A DNA stretch of 64,000 bases. It comes from Candolleomyces eurysporus (Eukaryota > Basidiomycota > Agaricomycetes > Agaricales > Psathyrellaceae). Where the stretch lies: the NCBI GenBank assembly GCA_027579435.1, contig JANBPK010000806.1, forward strand, positions 124,001 to 188,000. Direction: 5' to 3'. Position 1 is the first letter of the stretch, and every line of letters begins with the position of its first letter. This document shows, piece by piece, positions 24,608 through 36,655 of the stretch. The position numbers and the translations under genes are program-made. The notes under the pieces are model-generated. The model saw only the letters and a list, made by a program, of their open reading frames with translations. It made no database searches and was not told the origin of the DNA.

Positions 24608-24614
24608 TACTTCA

Positions 24615-26595
24615 TCATGCCTCCGCTTTACGCTTCTGCCAATATGTCCCATTGGGCCACTCGTATTCTGCAATGCTACTTGCGTGCATTTCGATGCTGT
24701 TTCTTGTATGAATATCTCTCAAAGATAACTCGAGTATTGATGGTTGCTCACCTGTAGCCTTCGTCTGGATTAGAAGGGACGTTGTACCTCCCCTGGGAAT
24801 TGATCGAGCATGGGTTCAGGAAATGTTCGTGGAGATGGTCAACATACTCCAAGACGTTCCTTTCCATACTCCCCGTGACACAAATGTAGTCAATCAGACT
24901 AGAAAGTAGCGAGGAGTGAGCGAGATGTTCGCCTTCCAAGGATGGACCTGTTACCTCAGATGAATAACATATTCGCAGAGGCCCACGCCTCCAGCATGGG
25001 GGCAGACTAATACCCCGAATCTGATGGATGTTAGAGAGTTAGAGAGCGATAGCCAGCCTGATCACAACGAGACTCACTTCGCTGCCATCAGGAGCACACT
25101 CAATACTTCTGTCACGCCAGCCAGACGACAAGAATCGATTTGAGCAACGTCGACAGCATCTAACTGCAACAGTTGTTTGAAGACCATTCGATTATGAGCG
25201 TGTTCTCCTGTTGCAACGCCAATGCCAGAATTCTTCAGAGCCTTGCGAATTGTAGCATGACCGACGATATCGTCCGGAGCGGTCGGTTCTTCGATGAACC
25301 TGCACATGGCGCCCCTTATTAGACAATACTTGAACCAAAGGCCGTATGAGAGGATACAGACCATGGTTTGATTGGAGCAAGGCCCTTGACATAGTCAATG
25401 GCCTCATTCACATCCCAAACTTGGTTCGCGTCGATCATCAGCACTGACCCTGTTGGACCAGCGTTCTTGCCCTTCAAAGCTTCACTTTCAGGATCCCTGG
25501 GTGCGATTCCCTTTGGTAGGTTTTCGGGATCATCGATGATTGAACGAATGAGCTTTCCGCGACGCAAGTCGTCCGCTTGGTCCGCACCAACTTTCATCTT
25601 GAAATGGTTGAATCCCCCGGCGATAGCTTCCTTGGTCAAGCGAGCGATTTTCTCGTCGCTGTAGCCTAACCACCCGGCAGATGTGACGTAGGCCGGGTAC
25701 CTGACGCGAAAGGTGGTTATAAGTAGCTGTGGATATATGTTTGAACCATAGTCTCACCCCAGTTCCTTGACTTTCTCTTCTCGTTCTTTCTTTCCAGCCT
25801 CCTTGGCCTTGAGCAGCTCAAGAGCTTCTTCCTTCGTGATCACATCTGAAATGTAACGGAAGGTTGTTGACCGAACAAACTCTTCCTAGCGGGAAGCCGT
25901 TACAGCACCCCGTGTAAATGCTTCGGGAGAAGGCACTCTTACTGGAGTGAAATCAACGATGAGCTTCCATAAAGGCTTCTTCCGGGACCGGGCATACATA
26001 TCCCACAGAGCGTTATTCACCGCACCCGTGGCAATATGAATGACACCTTTCTCCGGGCCAATCCTGTGGCCAGAATATATTATATCCTGCAGTCGCCGAG
26101 ACGATAGCATTGCTCACCACCGGAGCTGAGGATCTGCCAGTAGGTAGTCCCATGTCTTGCCCATATCCGCAAAGAGCTCTTCAGTCTCCTTGCCGATGAG
26201 CCGGGTCGCCACCTCTCTAATCGCGGAGCATACCTGGAAGGTGGAAACGCTATACAGGATGAAGGGGTAGGATCGGAACGGGATTGCATACGATGTCGTT
26301 CCCTCTTCCGATTGTGAAGGTCATTCCATGCCCAACGAGATCAGAGCTTGTGAAGAGGGTGACATATGCGGATGAATAGTCGCAGTCTGTATTCCTGGGT
26401 GACCGACGAAAGGCGGTCAACAGTGTTGGACAGCGAACAGGAGCATCTCATCTCCTACTTACATGGCGTCTGTGCCATCCCCTGTCAGAGAGGTTGGAAA
26501 ACGAACGTCTAAACCAATGGGGTCAGCATAACGCTTGGATCGATATCCATGGAGGTCAATATACCATGAGTCTGGAAATGAGTGATTCTGGGCAT
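24615..26595 (-). CDS. Enolase-superfamily dehydratase (L-fuconate dehydratase / ENOSF1-like)
   Basis: Eleven exons: 26595-26565, 26508-26463, 26394-26292, 26233-26118, 26063-25943, 25885-25758, 25700-25362, 25299-25078, 25020-24955, 24898-24752 and 24702-24615; 468 residues. The N-terminal capping domain ([27 protein letters not shown]) is followed by a TIM barrel with the K-x-K pair in [12 protein letters not shown], the metal Asp in [22 protein letters not shown], and [12 protein letters not shown]. The end [10 protein letters not shown] matches the family. Known relatives dehydrate sugar acids, with L-fuconate the usual substrate of ENOSF1-type enzymes. Its stop codon is 7 bases from that of SPB4, so the 3' UTRs must overlap. 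Confidence 0.92.
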
Positions 26596-26968
26596 CTTGT
26601 TCTTGGTTTGAGCAATGAAGCAAACTATCGGATCCACTCGCGCCAAAGCTGCGCATTTTATACGTTCCCAGAGGCACGGGGCCAACAAGCTCTGGTCACT
26701 GAATGGATATGGGCACTGGTAGCATGCGGTACCCCAGGCTTCCTCAACGGTCCGGGCTTCGATGTACGGACCGTCTGGGGCTGTCAGCAGTTCCAAACCA
26801 AAGCATAAATTTAGGCGATAGCATGAGAGTGACAACGAAAGAGTTGGACCTGTGGCCAGAAAGTCACTGGCAGGCCTCAAGGAGCTTGTTTGGCGTCACG
26901 AGCGCTTGGCAGGCGCGTCGCGTCTACTAATCCCATCAACTAATCTTATCTTGTTTCCGTCTGCCTCA
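26596..26968. promoter_or_regulatory. Bidirectional upstream region (dehydratase / HIS6)
   Basis: A 373-base region between divergent starts. I looked for a TGACTCA-type amino-acid-control site and found none. An in-frame extension of HIS6 upstream to 26852 is open, but the ATG at 26969 aligns with the family N-terminus. Confidence 0.45.
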
Positions 26969-28238
26969 ATGTCGAGCCCTCGCCGCAGCGTATTTCGACC
27001 ATGCATAGATCTTCACAACGGACAGGTAAAGCAAATAGTAGGAGGAACCCTCTCCGATAATGCTCCAGACACTCTCCGGACCAACTTTGTGGCCAAGTAG
27101 GTCGTCCCACCCTGTGTCGCAATCGTGGAGGATATACTACCCTACGATGCTCCTTTCCTCAGGCAGTCTGCTGGGGAGTTCGCAGAGATTTACAGGAAGA
27201 ATAATTTGACTGGTGCGCATGTCATCAAGCTGGGTCCGGGAAACGACGCTGCCGCGAAGGAGGCGTTGGCAGCATGGCCAGGTCAGTACTTGCACCTCAC
27301 CCACGATCGACAGCACCGAACAGACTTTCCAGACGGACTTCAAATTGGAGGTGGCATAAATGAGGAAAATGCGAAAGACTGGCTCGAGGCTGGTGCAAGC
27401 AAGGTGCGCCAAGCGATTATCCAGTTGGAGTGAACGAATTCATGTGTGCCAGGTTATCGTCACTTCCTACCTGTTCCCGGGAGGTGTCTTCTCCCTGGAG
27501 CGATTGAAAGCACTGTCTACGGCTATTGGAAAGGACAAGCTTGTTGTGGATGTGAGGTAGATCTCCCCTCCGAACAGACAAACGTCAGCAATAATGACTG
27601 GACCTCAAGCTGTCGGCGACGGGGAGACAAGTGGTTAGTTGCCATGAACAAATGGCAAGACATCACGGACATGGAGGTCTGTAAAGGTCAGTCGCATGTC
27701 TAGCCAATATATCCTACTTGTAGTGCTCAACGTTCCGTGGCATACAGAAAATCTGGATTTACTCGCGGAATACTGCAGGTTCGCCAACAAGACTCATTCG
27801 GTTACCTCTCTGACCATGATGCTGCAGCGAGTTTCTGGTGCATGCAGCTGATGTCGAAGGGCTTTGCCAAGGTATCGACGAAGAACTTGTGAAAAGTAAG
27901 TACGTACTTTTCTCGAGATGACCACAATGAATAACTAGTTGGATTCTCCAGAGCTAGGAGAGTGGGTGACGATCCCAACAACGTACGCTGGTGGGGCAAA
28001 AGGTACGGTTCACCAGAAATCTGTCAAATTCATGTTGGCTCATTTCGACAAGACATTTCAGACCTCGATCTCGTCAGCGAGCTGTCTGGAGGGAAGGTGG
28101 ATTTGACTTTTGGAAGGTGCGTATTGAACATTTGCGTGAACATGATAGAGTGCCAAACCAGATTACAGCTCTCTGGATATCTTTGGTGGGCGAGTATCTT
28201 TTGATGAATTAGTGCAGAAGAACGCCTCTATTTTGTAG
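26969..28238 (+). CDS. HIS6: ProFAR isomerase (HisA), histidine biosynthesis
   Basis: Ten exons: 26969-27096, 27163-27281, 27324-27403, 27453-27556, 27610-27686, 27748-27778, 27828-27895, 27952-28002, 28062-28116 and 28169-28238; 260 residues, the normal length. It isomerises ProFAR to PRFAR in the fourth step of histidine synthesis. Evidence: [18 protein letters not shown] with the first catalytic Asp, [40 protein letters not shown] with the second catalytic Asp, [12 protein letters not shown], and [16 protein letters not shown]. Several exons are tiny (27748-27778 is 31 nt), yet all junctions keep phase. Confidence 0.95.
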
Positions 28239-28574
28239 TAACATTGTAATAGTGCAAGACAAGGCTCGCTGCCGGCCGCCGTACTCAGGTTACAACTCCG
28301 ACGTATAGTTTTGAGATGCCGGCCGTCATGGCGTGAGAACAGTGTTGCAGTTCTGAAAATTAAGGTTCAGGACAGAAATCTATCGCATTCGTCGCCGTGA
28401 TCGCTCCTCAAGACACTGAGAAGGTGAGCACCGTCCCTATGCTGTTTCGTTGAAGAGATTGGCCCGAATCGCATCCCTCTATGTTGCACCCCATATTCCC
28501 TTTGAAATCGCGCCACCCTCTCGCAGAGTCTTCAGGCCAGTAGGCTGATAATCCACTTCGCAGATCCCTCCAAA
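28239..28574. other. Upstream region of RPL35
   Basis: A 336-base spacer between HIS6 and RPL35 with no other gene seen. The segment before the ATG has pyrimidine-rich patches, common for ribosomal-protein leaders. Confidence 0.45.
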
Positions 28575-29111
28575 ATGCCCGGCAAAGTCAAGGCGTACGA
28601 ACTCCAGTCCAAGTACGCTCTCGCGTAGTATCAACATCCCGACAGAGTCCTGAACGTATCATTTCTTTAGGTCGAAGAATGACTTGTCGAAACAGCTCTC
28701 AGAGCTGAAGCAAGAGCTCTTGACTCTGCGAGTGCAGAAGATCGCCGGCGGGTCTGCATCGAAGTTGACCAAGATGTGTGTATTCAATTACACTCTGGGC
28801 GATTTGTAACTCATGGAATCATAGCAACACCGTCCGCAAGTCCATTGCCCGGGTATTGACCGTTATGAACCAAAAGGCTCGCCAAAACCTGCTCGAGTTC
28901 TACAAGGACAAGAAGTACCTCCCCCTGGACCTCCGGACCAAGAAGACCCGTGCTATCCGTCGCCGTCTGAGCAAGGTGCGTTGCCTACAAGATATTCTTT
29001 AAACGATTTATTGACGCATCGTTTCTACAGCGTGAGGCATCGCTAAAGACTTTGAAGCAGCGTAAGAAAGACCAAAACTTCCCTGTCCGCAAATACGCCG
29101 TCCGGGCATAA
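28575..29111 (+). CDS. RPL35: 60S ribosomal protein L35 (uL29)
   Basis: Exons 28575-28612, 28671-28775, 28825-28975 and 29031-29111; 124 residues. A small basic protein of the large subunit near the peptide exit tunnel. Diagnostic stretches: [75 protein letters not shown], and the end [15 protein letters not shown]. Length and termini match eukaryotic L35 exactly. Confidence 0.97.
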
Positions 29112-29726
29112 TCCACCACGCATTCTGGTCGAGTCTTGGAGTCCGATATGCCAGTGTTGTATGCTACATGTCTTTCATTATGCCTGATGCCCATTCCACC
29201 TGCATTCCACTGTCCCTTTGAGAGGTGAACCAGATTATGTAAGCGGCCAGCTCGGATCCCGGTTTGGGTCGGTTGGAGCTCTGAGAGAGTGCTGTAAGCC
29301 TGCAATTAACGTCAAGGTCGTCACCACCGTTCCTGGCGCCCTTCCCTCTTGTCTTTCCCCAGCTCGCACGACGCCCCCGCCGACGAGCGACATCCCCCGA
29401 CCTTCCCACACGCACACACCGCTCTTGGCCATTTCTTCCCTGCAAAGACACATGATAGAGGGTTCTTCTGCATTTTCTTTCTAATCATCCCACTCGCTTC
29501 TCCTTATTTGACGATCCGATTTTTACGACTTTACGACCGCTTTTTTTNACGACGATTACGACGATTTTATCATGGTGAGTACCCACGCCTGCCCTCTCGC
29601 AGAAAAGGCGGAATATATTCTCTATTTTGCACGTGGAACTGGGCTTGGTGAGAGCTCTGAACATGAGGTCACCGAACTAACTTTCTATGGGTGTTCGTTT
29701 AATTTTGTCTCTTCATTCCTTCTCTC
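29112..29726. other. RPL35 3' flank and kinase 5' region
   Basis: A 615-base spacer. It holds an ATG at 29572 immediately followed by a good donor (GTGAGT), in a 72-codon frame that overlaps the kinase start out of frame; it may mark a 5'-UTR intron. An N at 29548 follows a T7 run. Confidence 0.4.
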
Positions 29727-32090
29727 ATGTTTCGTTCTGCCCCTCCTCGCTATGATCCCGCTAACGTCCTGCGAAAGCCTAAATCTCTGACCAGGTCTCC
29801 TCCACCCTCCCCGAAGGTCGAGCAGCGCCCGAGACCACGGGAGCCTTATCCAATCCCAAGCAATAATCCTGCGAGCCAGTACACCTTGCTAGAGAAGCTA
29901 GGGACAGGAAGTTTCGGTGTGGTCTACAAAGCTATCCACAACGACACGAAACAGATTGTAGCTATCAAGCAGATAGGTGTGTATGGACCCTCGTCTCGTG
30001 CACCGTGGATCATGGATCTGACTCATACGCGACACAACAGACCTTGAAGACTCTGACGATGACATTTCAGAGATTCAGCAAGAAATTGCCAGCCTGGCAC
30101 AATGCGACTCTGAATACGTGACAAAGTACTACGGATCTTTCGTGGTAGCTTACAAGCTTTGGATCATTATGGAATACCTCGCCGGTGGTTCTTGCCTCGA
30201 TCTTCTCAAGGCAGGGGTCTTCACAGAGGCCCATATTGCAGTTATTTGCCGCGAACTCCTCCTCGGACTCGACTACCTTCACACCGAGGGCACCATCCAT
30301 CGCGACATCAAGGCTGCTAATGTTTTGCTTTCATCTTCCGGCAAGGTCAAACTGGCTGACTTTGGTGTCGCTGCCCAACTCACCAACACTCTACGCCATA
30401 CTTTTGTCGGCACTCCTTTCTGGATGGCACCTGAAGTTATTCGACAGGCAGGCTATGATTCCAAAGCAGATATGTGGAGTCTTGGTATTACTGCTATCGA
30501 AATGGCCCAAGGCGAGCCGCCATTAGCCGAGTATCACCCGATGCGTGTGCTTTTTCTCATACCTAAAGCAAAACCCCCGGTTCTTGAAGGCAACTTCTCT
30601 GCGGCGTTTAAGGATTTTGTGGCACAATGCTTAACCAAGGACCCGAAAGAGGTGAGTTATCGTTCGTACGTTCTTCTATTATTCTCACAGCTGATGCCAA
30701 TATGTTTTTTTNCTAGCGCCCATCAGCCAGTGAACTCCTTCAACACCGATTCATCCGCAGTGCAAAGAAAACATCATACTTAACAGAGCTTATTGAACGG
30801 TACCAAGAATGGCGCGGTCGGACCCCTCAGAAAGGTCAGAAGGATCACGGCACGGTCAAGAGCACAGCGACTTGGGACATGAACGATACAGTGCGGAGCG
30901 ACTGGAACTTCGACACAGTCAAATCGATAGCAGCCATGGGTACCTTCCGTGGCTCTGCAAAGGACCTGCTGATGCCACCAGGAATGATCCCTGAAGAGTC
31001 TGACGACTTTGACGATACGGACGACTCTATCGACACCGGGGTCGCTACCAAGGGAAGCGACCCACTCTTGTCCAACTCGCAGGCCTCTCATTCGACGGTC
31101 ATCATCAAATCTCCCATTCCACCTGTCAGGGATGCGGATATCACACTAGATGATGATGATGCACCAACAGGTAAGATCGCGGTTCCTGGTAATGCTATAT
31201 ATCCTAATGCAGTCACCAGGCGCGCCTCCAGCCTACTCTGGTTCAATACGAAGTACACGTCGCGCCTCCTACGCTGCCCGGGTGTCCGTCGATGGACCCG
31301 GAACCGTTCTCAGCGAAGCCGACCTGGGAACCGGGACTGACACGATTCGACCAGTAAAGAAGGTGGACGCAGCAGGTTCGCTGAGGCTGTCCCATGAGTT
31401 TATGGGAAGCATACGGAAGGAAGGCAGCAACAACTCGCAGTCGGGCCACAAACGTAGAGCAAGCGAAGGCGCCAGAACGGGGAAAACGATGGTCGAGGAA
31501 GTCGTCTTGCCTGTTTTGCAAAAGGTCTGTTTGTTCGATCATCTGCGCCACCGGGCAAGTATTTATAACTCTTTTTTCCTTCCTTGATGCAGGCAATTCG
31601 AGATGATATGGATGCCCGCGAGATTGAATCACTCAGCATGCTCATGCGAGGGTTCGATGAGTTGAAGGAGGCCAATTCCGAATTGGCATACAACGTTATT
31701 CTTGACATTCTCCAAGGAATCAACGAGTACGTATTTTTTATCATATCTTTCATATTCCCATTTCTAGCGGGTAATAGAGTTTTATTGCTAATCCGACCTT
31801 TTTCCAGCAATGGTGCTGTTAAGCGTCACGTACAAACTTCACGAGGGCTCTTCCCGCATAAACGGATAACTCGAAAGAGCGAGATGACCTCCAAGGGTCT
31901 CATTGTCACCGAGGAAACGGAAGAGATTTCCGGTTTACCGCCCACATCATCGGGTGGCAGCATGTCTCCTACCGCTACCCAAGTCGAAGAAACCCAACCT
32001 CGCAAGTCCCCAATCGCAGAGCTCCTTTATATGCGTTGGTTGGAGGGTTTGAGGCTCAAGTGGCCCAGTATAATGTCAGCAGCGTCTTAG
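29727..32090 (+). CDS. Ste20-like kinase, germinal-centre (GCK-III) type
   Basis: Exons 29727-29976, 30041-30651, 30717-31170, 31220-31524, 31593-31726 and 31808-32090; 678 residues. The kinase domain starts near residue 50: [12 protein letters not shown] (P-loop), IVAIKQI (VAIK Lys), [11 protein letters not shown] (catalytic loop), ADFGVAAQL (DFG), and the Ste20 signature [11 protein letters not shown]. The rest is an acidic and Ser-rich linker plus a conserved helical C-terminus ending [20 protein letters not shown]. This fits the MST3/4, Nak1/Kic1 and Ustilago Don3 group, which acts in polarity and cytokinesis; assignment to one orthologue is inference. The N at 30712 is intronic. Confidence 0.9.
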
Positions 32091-32625
32091 CTTTTGCTTT
32101 TCGCTACATACCCCACGTTTCCCTCTTTCGTTCATTCTTGAGTTGACCCGCCTTACCCTTCATTTTGATATTTATCTGTAGTTTAGTTTGTTTGGTTCTT
32201 CATCTGGCTCTAATGCTTTTGTTGTTTGTAACCTTTTGGATACTTTGTTGCAACTCACGACCTTCCCGGTGTTACCTTGTTTGTTTAGTCGTCGAACGTT
32301 GAACTTTGACCGCGACGACGTTTGTAGTCCAGACATGTGCAATGTGTATGTGCTGCTAGTATACAATAATGACCATTCACGACCATTGACTTGGAAATCG
32401 TGAGGCATAGTGACGACTGCACGAAGTCATCCTTAACTCAGAACGGGGATATGCAAGAGGTTGTCATAAAAAGAGGATCGGGATTCGGGATGCATACTCG
32501 AGAGGTAAGAAAAGGAATAAGAGAAAGTCTATGGTAGTCTATGGGCACCAACGCGATAAAACCTATGACGCAGTAAAGAAAGATAAGGATAAGGCCAGAA
32601 AAAGAAACAGTAGGACTTCAGCCCA
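32091..32625. other. Convergent 3' flanks
   Basis: A 535-base spacer between the kinase and the perilipin-like gene. No coding potential recognised. Confidence 0.5.
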
Positions 32626-33870
32626 TTACTTTTCTTCCGCTGAAGAATCGGTTGGCTCCTCGGTTGGCTCCCCAGTATTCTCAGACGGCGGGGCCTCTTC
32701 CGATGTTGAAGTCGGTGTGGGCGGAGTCGACCCCTTCGCGCGAGCAAGCACCTCGGTCAACCCCTTCTTGATAGTCTCCAACAGGGGCGAAACGCGTTCA
32801 CGAACTTCCTTTCCGACCAGACCAACTTTCTCAGGAAGAGGGGTGTCCTTTTTCTTGAGGATCTCGTTGAAGTCGGCAATGGTATGGGAAAGGACGGTGG
32901 AAATTTCAGCATAGGTCTGCTGGATCTGTGGGCCGAGTTGGGTCTGGATCTGGGATTTCGATGCTTCGATGCTAGACTGGATAGACGAAGAGAGGGACTG
33001 GGTCTGTGCTTGGAGCTTCTGGAGCTCAGCGACCATGTTTTCCGAGAGATTATGGACGCGAGATTGGGCAGAAGTGAAGGACGATGATGCAAGGGCGTTG
33101 ATGGACTGTGCGGTTTCGGACGCACGTTGGCTATGGTGGAGGGATACAATTAGCAACAAAGATAACGAGCAAGATTTCGTGAAGACGTACACAATGACGG
33201 ATTGGGCCTGGATGTGCTTGAGCTGCTCGGTAGTGTATTCGTAGACATTATCTTTCAAAGTCTTGGAAAGGGCGAGAGCACGTTGGTATTGGTACTGAGC
33301 GTCGGGGTTTGACGGTCCAGCCTCCGATTGATTAAGGCGAGAGACGGTAGTCTCGAAGTAATCAACGAGAGGAGCGAGGCGCTTAATCCAGCGTTAGATC
33401 GACGCGAAAGACAAAGGAATTGAGTGGTGCATACCTGATCCAGATCGTGGGCAACAGTCAAAGCCGGACTCTTGATCCTCTCATCGAGGGTCTTGTTGGC
33501 ATAGTCAGAGGCACCTTGCCTACGCTCGCGAACATAATCTACAACCTCTTCAGGCTTGGCCTTGAAAGGGTAAGGATATCGCGACTCGACAGCGTCAACT
33601 GCCTTGTTGGCGTAGGTGTCAGCCTGGACGATAAGGGGCGCGAGCCTGATCTGCAAAGGCTCAGTGAGCTTGTAGGCGCTCGAAGAAAGCTCTTTGGCAG
33701 TGTTATAGGTAGAGCGAGTATAGGTGTTGGTGGACAAGGTGCCGTTGAGCGTCTCCAAACCCGAATGGATCATGGGGNATCGACGCGACGCGAGTCAAGA
33801 TCGTAATCTCTGGGGGAGACTGGGTACCCTCGGCGGGGGCAGTCTGGGTCTCTGTAGCGGTGGCAGACAT
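32626..33870 (-). CDS. Perilipin-like lipid-droplet protein
   Basis: Exons 33870-33435, 33381-33191 and 33130-32626; about 376 residues when the N at 33778 is ignored (it follows G4 and separates the start from the rest). The N-terminal perilipin-type segment contains LTEPLQIRLAPLIVQADTYA and VDAVESRYPYPFKAK, the usual PLIN pattern of an amphipathic region followed by SRYPYPF. Long amphipathic helices follow (SSIQSSIEASKSQIQTQLG), then an acidic Pro/Thr/Glu-rich tail. Fungal relatives such as Metarhizium MPL1 coat lipid droplets and control triglyceride storage. Role here is by family. Confidence 0.85.
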
Positions 33871-35029
33871 GGTAGAGAGAGAGGGGTTTTTGGTAGGCGA
33901 TGATAATGAAGAAAGAGAAAAATGGCGAGGAGGAGCGTTATTTATTGGGAATTGGACTGGCTGCGCCTAATCAGCCATATTTTCATGTGATTATTGGCCC
34001 GACGCCTTCCGTTTTGGGACTGGCAATCAGCTTCCGTGCTGCCCTCGACATCAAATGCCGCCCCTCAGATGACCTTGCCTTTCACCGCTGCCATTGCCAT
34101 TCACATATCTGCCTGTACTTTCCGGCTCTTGGGCCGAAGAGCGTCCAGTAAATTGATTTATTTTACCGTCATTGGATGTCGCTGGCTGCGAAGATTCGTC
34201 ACCGCACAGTCTGGTGCTTGATGCATGTGTTTCTTGTGAAACACGGACTTGACTTCGCACCGCTGTGCAACGCTCCAAAAACTGGGCTCTATCTCAAAGA
34301 CGGTTCTCGATCATACGAGAGAGTCCCCGCCGGTGGGCCAAGGGCATATGCCCGTTGTGCGTGATAATTTGCCCACTTGCTCATCTCTCGCTTGGGTGTC
34401 TCCGTCACGGCGATCTGGTGCAATACTTGAAACAACTCTCCGTGATTTTAACGAGTGGCAGAGAAGCCAGGCCAGCTTAATTTCACCGGATGTCGGGCCT
34501 AACAGATGCTTCAAGCTTCAAGCTTGCTCCACTCAGTCATTTGCGATTATCAGACGTATCTGTTATCAGCATGTGTATCATGGACGAATCCTTCTTCTCG
34601 ATAGCAGTGGCGGACCGACCTTCCTGCTCTGACATCACACCGACTAGCGACCTCAAAGAGGATCAGGTCCCATCAAAGAGTACTAGTGAGCTGCGGAACG
34701 GAAGGACACGTCTGGCCGACGACGGAATCAGTGCAGTCTGTGGATATCGCCTTTATATCTTGACGTTTGCCAGTACAAAACCAGTAGCTCTATAGCTCTA
34801 TATTACTGTCTACACCCTTGTAAATGAAGTCAGAATCTCGGTCATTATGGCACTGACCTGAAGAGACGTGTTCGTCCTCAGGCTTTTCTTCCGCCACACA
34901 CTGGCTAGCTACAATCCAAAGTCCGATAGTTCGTAATAAGAAAATATAGTTATTCACATTCCTTGTCTCTATCAAACAGACAGTTTTGAGGTCTCGTAGG
35001 CCCTCGAGAACTAGAGCAATCGCCTCATC
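33871..35029. other. Gene-poor region, nothing recognised
   Basis: About 1.16 kb. ORFs of up to 127 codons (34249-34632) show no family motif or splice support. No tRNA-like fold recognised by eye. Confidence 0.45.
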
Positions 35030-35417
35030 TCACGGAGCAAAACGCCGATAAACCATTGCGTTGCCCGTCGCTTGCATAAAACCACCAGCAATCCTATGAA
35101 AATTGGATAAGACTAGCTCGAAACATTTTTCCCGAGCTCACCGAACGTTCTTAGGCAGCTCGGTCTGTCCATTTTCCTTCGAGTTTAGTAGTGTGACTTG
35201 AGTGATGTGACATGACTTCACTTCACAGGCAAACTCCACAAAGCCGGATGGTCTGAGGGTCTCACTAGTGTTCGCATCGAAACCCCATAGCTTTGTTCTG
35301 TACACTGGCCCGAAAACAAGGATAGCTAAAGAATGGAAGTCACACCTTCTAATTTTAACTACCCACTTCCTTGAAGCGCTCGAGCGCTCGATCATCGATC
35401 ACTGCTTGAACAGCCCA
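35030..35417 (-). CDS. Unrecognised spliced coding fragment
   Basis: Three segments, 35417-35363, 35325-35142 and 35093-35030, join in one frame through two introns with GT..AG ends (37 and 48 nt), giving about 100 residues ending GFMQATGNAMVYRRFAP. They include DDRALERFKEV and ILVFGPVYRTKLWGFD. I do not recognise the family. Upstream sequence to about 35640 has further open frames, but I could not find a start or a phase-consistent join, so it may be a decayed gene or the end of a real one. Confidence 0.35.
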
Positions 35418-36655
35418 CTGCAGAAACCCCTATGCCTAGGAAACTAAAACTAACGTACTTGTTTGTCAGATTTCTTGCCGTCTCACATTTGAGCTTGGCA
35501 GCGCTCAATGTATGATTGTCGACGGGACTATGGTGGACCCGAATACGAGTGTCAAACTTTGCGGCAAAGTTTTACCGATCAACCTCGAAAGCACACTCTC
35601 GCAGGATAATTACACAAACAAACGGCGAGTAAATGCCACCTGGTAACGGCAGAGCATTGAGATGAATATGTACAGATCAAGAGTTACAGAATAGTGTGAG
35701 TCAGAATTGAGTGCAGTGTCATTGTACGTGAACAAGGGGTCGTTACAACAAAAAAAANGAGTCTACGATCGTCAACCGAGAAACAATATGGCTAGCGTCC
35801 GAACAAATCATGGAGAAAATGTACATCGTCAGAGTCGTAAAAATAGTCTGGGGGAAACGAGGAAACGCAACATGAACTGTCAAACAAACACGACTGCTCC
35901 CCGAACCTCGGCAGTGCCGTTGGCGGTGCGGTCATTAGGGGTGCCCGCTGGTACCCGACCACACACACATCAACGGCTCGCAAGGCATATATCGGGTCCT
36001 CGTCGACAAAAACACCGGTTATCAGAATTGGAACGTCCTAAGTATAGATACCAAGCAAGCTACTAAACTGTTCCCGATGATAGGTCTAAGAGGGGTGAAA
36101 TGGTAAAGGTATCTCGTCGTAAAAGAATCCGTAATGATCCAGGGGGGGGAGGGGGCCTAGCCATATATCGAGCGCTGGGAAGGGGATGATTGTCCGTGCT
36201 GGTGAAATGGCGTGAAGTAGTAAGAGTGATATGGGAAAATAAACAGGCACCGGATAAGGTGAACAATCCTTGCTTCAGCTCGGCTGACCACGGTACGGAG
36301 CCAGCTAACGAAGAGAGCAAGGATTCCGGCGCCCAATTATACGTGAACGTCCATCAGTCAATAAAGAAAAATGACTAAATCGCTAAGCGGCAAAGGAAAC
36401 GTTGTCCGTAAAGCGAAGAAGAAAAATGAGGAGATGGATAGGGGGGGGTCCGTTGAAAGGAATAAGAACAAGATTATAAGCAGAGCATTAAACAGTATCC
36501 ACAGCAAAAATAGAGAGGAACAGGATGAAAGTCTGCGTGGAATGAAAAAGAGATCTACTTATGCAAGAGATTCCGATCGTCCATTTGTGATGATGCTAGA
36601 TTTGTTTTGTTTTGAGTTATGCCGGAAATGCTAGGAGAAGGATAGAGGTCCATCT
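35418..36655. other. Gene-poor region with low-complexity patches
   Basis: About 1.24 kb downstream of the chitin deacetylase. It contains G-rich runs (36145-36154 and 36442-36449) and an A7-N at 35758. No gene recognised, apart from possible upstream exons of the fragment at 35030-35417. Confidence 0.4.

Noticed and set aside
34249..34795. Plus-strand ORFs of 101-127 codons in the gene-poor region
   Set aside because: No motif, no splice signals joining them, and overlapping open frames in several phases; length is compatible with chance.
36140..36450. G-rich runs as a possible functional element
   Set aside because: Only two short isolated runs; no repeated G-tract pattern needed for a quadruplex and no gene context.
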